64,000 nt of DNA from Actinomycetota bacterium. Lineage in GTDB: Bacteria > Actinomycetota > Geothermincolia > Geothermincolales > RBG-13-55-18. The DNA lies in the NCBI GenBank assembly GCA_030019255.1, contig JASEFK010000002.1, positions 233,347 to 297,346 on the forward strand. Reading direction: 5' to 3'. The number at the start of each line of letters is the position of its first letter. The stretch's first letter is position 1. A program made the translations under genes and the position numbers. Positions 59,455-64,000 of the stretch are shown piece after piece. Below the pieces are notes generated by a model that saw nothing but the letters and a program-made list of their open reading frames with translations, did no database searches and was not told the DNA's origin.

Positions 59455-60819
59455 TCACTCCCGCTCTTCCTCCCGGAAGATCTCCTCCAGGCTCTCCCGG
59501 AGCTCCTCCTCCTCGAGCACCTTGGCCCGCTGCCTTATCTCCCTCTCCGGGCGTCGCCTGGCCCGCTCCTGCGCCTCCAGCACCTGGGCCATGGTGCGCA
59601 GGACCATGGAATCGTACTTGCGCCCCCTCTCCATGCCCATCTCCTCCAGGGCCTCGGCCCTGGACAGCCGGTTCCTGGCCCGGCTGGTCAGTAAATCGTA
59701 GTCCGTGGCCGCAGCGATGATCCTGGCGCCCATGGGCAGGCGCGCTCCTCCCTCCTCCTCGGGAGAGGGATGGTGGTGGCGCACGATGCGGGCTATGGGG
59801 GCCAGCCGGGGCACCTTCTCCAGGACCTGGGCCCCTCGCTCCGCGTGTTCTTCCTCCACCTCGGCCCCCGCCTCGATGCGCCCGATGTCGTGAAGGGCGG
59901 CGGCGTAGCGGATGTCCCGTACCTCTCCGGCGGAAAGCCCCATCTCCCGCGCTACCTCCGCGGCCAGGTTACTCACCCGGCCGGAATGGCCGGGCATGCC
60001 CCTGGCCAGGTCGAAGGCATCCCCGATGACCAGCAGGGTCGAGTAGTAGCGGTCGTCCAGCTCCTTGTCCCGGTTGGACTCCGCACGTACCAGCAGCAGG
60101 GGGATGAAGAAGATCAGAAAGTTGAACCAAGGGATGCGGGGAAAATAGAGGGCCATGAGCGCCCCCGCTCCGGCTATGGCCAGGTAAACGGGGAAGGTCT
60201 GGCGCGCGTGTTGGGGAAGGATGGTGCGCCAGTTGCCCCGTCCGGCCACGGCCATCTCCACCGAGGAGGTCAGCATCTCACCCAGGTAGAAGACCAGGGC
60301 CATGACCAGGAAGGCCACCGGGAAGACCAGCGCCCGGTGCATCACCGCAGGGTTGTAATAGGTGAAATAGACCTTCTCAGGTGTGGGGTCGAGGTTGTAA
60401 AGCGGGGGGTAAGCGTTCCACGAGAAATCCCATCCCACAAATATCAGCGCCCGGTAGACCAACCCGGAGAGGGCCACGATATAGGTCCGCTGCACGATGT
60501 GCAGGAAGTCCCCCTCCTCGGAGCGCTGGGCACGGTAGAAGATGCGCCCCAGGAGACTGCCTATCAGGAAGACCCACACCGCCTCCGGAAGGGGCCTTAT
60601 GGCCAGCACGCATAACAGCACGGCCATGCCCAGCCGGAGCGGCCTGCCCCAGGGGAACTGTACCCTCCAGGTCTCCAGGAAGGCCAGGAAGGCGATGAGC
60701 CCGATGGTGCGTACGGGGTCGAGATCGCCCCACTTGACCAAGGCGGCGCACACTCCCAGGACCGCCAGGAAGGCGACCACCGAGAGGAATCTCAGGGCCC
60801 TGGAGCGGTCCTCGCTCAT
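59455..60819 (-). CDS. Membrane protein with C-terminal HD (degenerate HD-GYP) domain
   Basis: A 454-residue protein: about seven N-terminal membrane helices (to roughly residue 230), then an HD domain (GHSGRVSNLAAEVAREMGLS, AALHDIGRIE, VRHHHPSPEEEGG, GARIIAAATDYDLL), then a charged coiled coil. Key His/Asp are kept, but the GYP signature is missing (EEEGGARLP), so cyclic-di-GMP hydrolysis is uncertain. ATG 60819 overlaps the upstream stop (TGATG), so it is coupled to the next HD gene. Confidence 0.8.
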   Translation of the reverse strand: MSEDRSRALRFLSVVAFLAVLGVCAALVKWGDLDPVRTIGLIAFLAFLETWRVQFPWGRPLRLGMAVLLCVLAIRPLPEAVWVFLIGSLLGRIFYRAQRSEEGDFLHIVQRTYIVALSGLVYRALIFVGWDFSWNAYPPLYNLDPTPEKVYFTYYNPAVMHRALVFPVAFLVMALVFYLGEMLTSSVEMAVAGRGNWRTILPQHARQTFPVYLAIAGAGALMALYFPRIPWFNFLIFFIPLLLVRAESNRDKELDDRYYSTLLVIGDAFDLARGMPGHSGRVSNLAAEVAREMGLSAGEVRDIRYAAALHDIGRIEAGAEVEEEHAERGAQVLEKVPRLAPIARIVRHHHPSPEEEGGARLPMGARIIAAATDYDLLTSRARNRLSRAEALEEMGMERGRKYDSMVLRTMAQVLEAQERARRRPEREIRQRAKVLEEEELRESLEEIFREEERE

Positions 60820-62609
60820 CAATGCCCACCCCCTTCCTCCCCCTCCCCCGGGGTTCTCGAACCTTCCTCCCCGGGGATTCCGGGGATTTCGGAGGCCTTA
60901 TCCTCCAGACCGGCGCCCGTGCCGGGGTATTCCTTCCCGGCTGACCCTTCCCTGTCTCCGGTCCCCTCTTCCTCCAGCGCCCGCAGGGCCTCCCTCTCCA
61001 GGCGTTCCCTGGCCTCCCTGCGTTCCCTCAGCCTCTCCTCGCGGTGGCGCGCCCTCCTTCCCCTCCAGGCGCGGGCCCCGCGTTCCGCCGGGGCGGTCAC
61101 CCTCTCCGCGGGTCCCTCCTCGGGCGCCTCCGCCAGTGTTTCCTCCCGGGAGGCCGCCCTCTCCACGGGCAGGACCCCGGCCATGCCGGCCTCCTCGAGG
61201 GCGGCCAGGAAATGTTCCACCACCTGGGGATCGAACTGCAAGCCGCTGTTCTGGCGGAGTTCCGCCGCCGCCCTCTCGTGCCCCTTGGCCTCCCGGAAGG
61301 GGCGGGGATGGGTCATGGCATCGTAGGCGTCGGCCACGGCGATGATGCGCGCCCCCAGGGGGATAGTGTCCCGGGCCAGGTGGTCAACGTAACCGCCCCC
61401 GTCGTAGTACTCGTGGTGGTGCCTCACGGCGTCGGCCATGTCCGAGAGGTAGGGTACCTCCTCCAGCCGAGAGCTCCCCTCCAGGGGATGCTTCTTGACC
61501 TCCTCGAACTCCTCCTCGTCCAGACGACCCTCGCGAAGAAGGACGCGGAGAGGTACCGCCGCCCTTCCCAGGTCGTGCAGCAGGGCGGCATGACGGAGGC
61601 GGCTCACCTCGTAGAAGGGGAGCCTCATCCTCCGTGCGGTCATGACCGCGTACTCCGCCACCCGTACCGCGTGGCCGTCCAGGTAGGGCTCCCGGCGCTC
61701 CAGGTAGGTGACCAGGGTCTCCAGGCTGCGGTCGTAGGACTCGAGGAGCTCTATATTCTTGCCGCTGAAGTACCAGGCGGTTCCCAGAAGGGCGGTGAAG
61801 GAAAGCACAGCGAAGAGCCCGCGCAGGTACTCCGCCGTGGAGCCCACCACCAGGGGCCTCCCCGCGGCGTCCAGGATGGCTCTTCCCTCCACGTCCTGCA
61901 GCACGTGAAAGGCGTTCTGGGCGTAGATGATGCCCACGCTCAGGCCCACCAGCCCGTAGATGAGCTGGTTGGGGAAAAGCCTCAGGGCGTCGGTCCTGAG
62001 GAAGCGCGCCGGTTCCACGTCACTCTTGAGGCGCAAAGCGAGGGCCATCCCGCCGGTGTTCAGGGCCCAGAAGACGGCGGCGGCGGCCAGGGCGGGAAGG
62101 ATGGACTTCAGCCCCGCGGCTAAGGTGAAGGTCCGGGAAGAGCCTCCCAGGGCGTGATAGGTCGCCGATGCCGCCCACAGGGCCAGCGAATACATAGCCC
62201 CGTTGAAGAGCGCCGCCTGCGGGGAAGCACCCTTCTCCCCGCGTCCCAGCCTGAACCCCCCGCAGAGGGCCACGATCATCGCCGAGGGCGTGTTCAGGGC
62301 GGCCATGGCGGCGAAGAGGACGATGATCCCATAGGTGGACCTCCCGCCCTGGGACATCCTCTCCCCCATGCTCTCGCAGAGGACCACCGAGGCCCCCAGG
62401 AGCAACACCGAGAACCAGAGCACCGGCTGGTCACCGGCCAGCGCCAGAAAGAGGATGACCCCCAGGGCGGCCAGCCAGCCCATCACGGCGGCCAGGGCGA
62501 GGGCGCCGCCACGCGCTCCGCCCCCCTTTCGGGAAGGGTCTCTTCCCTCCGCCCCCGGCGCGTACCGTTTCCCCGCCCTATCAGGCGCTCCCATGTCCGT
62601 ATCCGTCAC
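60819..62609 (-). CDS. Membrane HD-GYP-type phosphodiesterase-like protein
   Basis: A 596-residue protein: about eight N-terminal membrane helices with a short periplasmic loop, then an HD-GYP domain (DGHAVRVAEYAVMTARRMRL, ALLHDLGRAAVPLRVL, VKKHPLEGS, VRHHHEYYDGGGYVDHL, GARIIAVADAYDAMTHPRP) and a long charged, low-complexity C-terminal tail. GYP reads GYV. It is closer to active cyclic-di-GMP phosphodiesterases than its downstream partner. The start is GTG 62609 behind GGAGG. The pair lies between hpf and secA. Confidence 0.85.
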   Translation of the reverse strand: MTDTDMGAPDRAGKRYAPGAEGRDPSRKGGGARGGALALAAVMGWLAALGVILFLALAGDQPVLWFSVLLLGASVVLCESMGERMSQGGRSTYGIIVLFAAMAALNTPSAMIVALCGGFRLGRGEKGASPQAALFNGAMYSLALWAASATYHALGGSSRTFTLAAGLKSILPALAAAAVFWALNTGGMALALRLKSDVEPARFLRTDALRLFPNQLIYGLVGLSVGIIYAQNAFHVLQDVEGRAILDAAGRPLVVGSTAEYLRGLFAVLSFTALLGTAWYFSGKNIELLESYDRSLETLVTYLERREPYLDGHAVRVAEYAVMTARRMRLPFYEVSRLRHAALLHDLGRAAVPLRVLLREGRLDEEEFEEVKKHPLEGSSRLEEVPYLSDMADAVRHHHEYYDGGGYVDHLARDTIPLGARIIAVADAYDAMTHPRPFREAKGHERAAAELRQNSGLQFDPQVVEHFLAALEEAGMAGVLPVERAASREETLAEAPEEGPAERVTAPAERGARAWRGRRARHREERLRERREARERLEREALRALEEEGTGDREGSAGKEYPGTGAGLEDKASEIPGIPGEEGSRTPGEGEEGGGH

Positions 62610-62739
62610 CTTTATCCCTCCGGATCTTCATCCCAGGAAACCGGCTACCGGCTTCGCCGCCGGGAAGGAAAACCGGCCGCCGAAGCGCCGCCCGAGGTCC
62701 TTCCCGGAGCCGCCCACATCCTTGCACGCCGCCCGAGGC

Positions 62740-62814
62740 TCACAGGCGCATGGATGCGCCCCTGCGCACCACGTAGTCCAGGAGCTGGCGCAGGATGTCC
62801 ATAAAACGCCTCAC
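62740..62814 (-). CDS. Possible 24-residue small protein between hpf and the HD-GYP gene
   Basis: GTG 62814 follows GGAGG with eight bases' spacing and reads MRRFMDILRQLLDYVVRRGA then SMRL, an amphipathic basic helix. The Shine-Dalgarno site overlaps the end of hpf. It could be a leader or small membrane-surface peptide, or chance. Confidence 0.3.
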   Translation of the reverse strand: MRRFMDILRQLLDYVVRRGASMRL

Positions 62815-62818
62815 GGCA

Positions 62819-63367
62819 TCATCCTCCCGGCTCGATCAAACCGTAGTTCCCGTCTCTTCTTCTATAGACGACGTTGGTTTCCTCCGTCTCCGAGTTGATA
62901 AAGACGAAGAAATCGTGCCCTACCAGTTCCATCTGCAGGCAGGCCTCCTCGGGGGTCATGGGCTTGAGGGGAAAGCTCTTGGTCTTCACGATCACCGGCT
63001 CCTTTTCCTCCTCTTCCTCCTCAGGTAGGAGGGCCGGCTCCTTGAAGGGGTTCCGAGCGTGATGGTGACGGTCGATGAGCTTCCTCTTAACCTTGCGGGC
63101 CTGGCGTTCCAGCTTGGCGCAGACCAGGTCGATGGCCTGGTACATGTCCGGGGCCGATTCCTTGGCCCGTATCACCGGTCCGCTGGAGAAGATGGTCACC
63201 TCCACCACCTGGTTCTCCTGGATCTTGGGGTTCTTCTCCACGCTCAGTTCTATCTCCGTCTTGATGATGCGGTCCAAGTACTTCCCGACCCGCCCCACCT
63301 TCTCCATGGCGTAATCGCGCAGGGCGTCGGTTACCTCCAGGTTCTTCCCCTTGACGATGATCTGCAT
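62819..63367 (-). CDS. hpf: Long-form ribosome hibernation promoting factor (HPF/RaiA)
   Basis: A 182-residue long HPF. The N-terminal S30AE domain (MQIIVKGKNLEVTDALRDYA, KVGRVGKYL, VEVTIFSSGPVIRAKE, MYQAIDLVCAKLERQARKVK) blocks the A/P sites. A Glu-rich linker leads to the C-terminal dimerisation domain (KSFPLKPMTPEEACLQMELV, GHDFFVFINSETEETNVVYR) that forms 100S ribosomes. The start is ATG 63367 behind GGGAGA. A structured RNA of the raiA type lies upstream. Confidence 0.95.
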   Translation of the reverse strand: MQIIVKGKNLEVTDALRDYAMEKVGRVGKYLDRIIKTEIELSVEKNPKIQENQVVEVTIFSSGPVIRAKESAPDMYQAIDLVCAKLERQARKVKRKLIDRHHHARNPFKEPALLPEEEEEEKEPVIVKTKSFPLKPMTPEEACLQMELVGHDFFVFINSETEETNVVYRRRDGNYGLIEPGG

Positions 63368-63614
63368 GTCCTCTTCTCCCTTCCTCCTTGCGTAAAAAGC
63401 CCATACCATAGGTCAGGGTATGGGCCTGCGACGTGATCGCCTTCCGCTCCCGGGCCCCCTCCCTGGAGGGGTCCCTACAAGCGACGCGCATAAGGTTAGC
63501 ATATGATGTAATCCCTGCCAAACCCGGAGCCGGATGCCCACGGCTCGCGCCGTTTCCTGCCGGGGACGGCGCCTCCCGACCCCGCACCGCGTGCTCCGAG
63601 AACGCCTTTAAGGA

Positions 63615-63862
63615 GGAAGGCTTCGAAGCCCGGCTGACCTGGTCTTTGCCCCCACACTCGCCTGCTGAGCGGCTCGCAGCGGGCGGGAATACCCCGCGGG
63701 AACGTCTCCTCGCCCGCCACTACTACGCTTCTCCGGCTCTACGGCCGGGCAGGACTTACCCCTAAGCCGCACCATGCTCACCAACCAAGAGTTGGCTTAC
63801 GTGGGTCGTTTCGCCTGCGGCTGGCATCGACTTTCAACCACAGACCCGGGTCGAAGCCTTCC
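63615..63862 (-). ncRNA. raiA-type structured RNA upstream of hpf
   Basis: On the minus strand a -10 TATAAT places the start at about 63862. The first 12 bases (GGAAGGCTTCGA) pair exactly with TCGAAGCCTTCC at the other end (63626-63615), closing a 248-base RNA. Inside are hairpins such as CCAAC/GTTGG (63781-63795) and CCGGC/GCCGG (63733-63748), and no credible frame. The raiA motif RNA is known by comparative genomics from the 5' side of raiA/hpf genes in Firmicutes and Actinobacteria, with a similar size. The name rests on location, size and the closing stem, not on a covariance search. Confidence 0.65.
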
Positions 63863-63868
63863 GCCTAT

Positions 63869-63874
63869 ATTATA
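63869..63874 (-). promoter_or_regulatory. -10 box for the raiA-type RNA/hpf transcript
   Basis: TATAAT on the minus strand; the predicted start seven bases on coincides with the first base of the RNA's closing stem. No TTGACA is seen 16-18 bases upstream. Confidence 0.55.
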
Positions 63875-63909
63875 AAGCATGGGAGGTCTCGGGGTTTCTC
63901 AGCCGGACG

Positions 63910-63943
63910 CCCGCGCCCTCTAAGCATTCAACGCCGGCGCGGG
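63910..63943 (-). terminator. GC hairpin after the gene at the right edge
   Basis: CCCGCGCC and GGCGCGGG form an 8-bp stem with an 18-base loop just behind a possible stop codon. It lacks a U-tract. Confidence 0.3.
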
Positions 63944-63948
63944 TCCTC

Positions 63949-64000
63949 TCAGTGGAGATTGTCGGCTATGAGGCGGCCCAGAAGTTTCCAGGCAACATCC
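63949..64000 (-). CDS. Possible C-terminal end of a minus-strand gene (partial)
   Basis: The frame entering from the right edge reads DVAWKLLGRLIADNLH and stops with TGA at 63951-63949. It is too short to identify; the hairpin behind it and the hpf promoter beyond support a gene end here. Confidence 0.35.
   Translation of the reverse strand, partial: DVAWKLLGRLIADNLH

Overview
The window is a high-GC chromosomal segment with no phage, plasmid, transposase gene or CRISPR array. It carries long runs of conserved housekeeping genes. High GC, GGAGG-type Shine-Dalgarno sites, frequent GTG/TTG starts, a valS-folC-ndk-mreBCD-mrdA-rodA wall cluster, a long-form hibernation factor preceded by a raiA-type RNA, and rubrerythrin/DsrE/TusA/2-hydroxyacyl-CoA-dehydratase-like genes together suggest an anaerobic, rod-shaped, Gram-positive-type bacterium. 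A deep-branching Actinomycetota lineage is the best guess; this is inferred from gene content, not from a marker phylogeny.

Regions, left to right. 0-4.7 kb: end of a ferredoxin subunit, then a MarR regulator, a CPA2 antiporter and a CBS-pair protein, a DUF5320 protein, a Crp/Fnr regulator and a tiny Cys-rich protein. 4.9-10.4 kb: a thiol/sulfur block (DUF255 thioredoxin-like protein, NifS/IscS-like protein, IscU, zinc ribbon, DsrE, TusA, rubrerythrin). The IscS-like protein lacks the PLP-binding lysine. 10.4-14.2 kb (minus): ECF sigma factor, small membrane protein, acyl carrier protein and two iron-sulfur 2-hydroxyacyl-CoA dehydratase/activase-related proteins in one tight operon. 14.7-16.9 kb: small Cys protein, uppS, recO. 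17.8-31.8 kb (minus): valS, folC, ndk, mreB, mreC, mreD, mrdA, rodA, era, mgtE, deoC. 32.5-37.1 kb: a membrane coiled-coil protein with a partial duplicate, then clpX, clpP and tig. 37.2-41.3 kb: five tRNAs around a decayed or mis-sequenced TrkH locus. 41.3-44.3 kb: murI, MBL hydrolase, rph, rdgB. 44.9-47.8 kb: a GMC oxidoreductase pair and a second MBL hydrolase. 48.2-49.5 kb: smpB and tmRNA. 49.6-63.4 kb (minus): hpf, two membrane HD-domain proteins, secA, prfB with its programmed frameshift, a PHP protein, a split transketolase, ftsE, ftsX and a S41 protease.

The least ordinary feature is a family of short non-coding elements whose ends share a 20-base motif (AAAATTCAAGACCTGACCCC or a close variant), often as terminal inverted repeats. 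Copies sit exactly at gene edges: they supply the last codons and stop of deoC and prfB, abut the folC start codon, and supply a new N-terminus for the PHP protein. Two larger copies (about 17.5-17.8 and 44.7-44.9 kb) also share a body. Other points of interest are the K-less IscS/IscU pair, the raiA-type RNA, the sigma/ACP/iron-sulfur operon, a possibly leaderless smpB, and clustered frameshifts in trkH.
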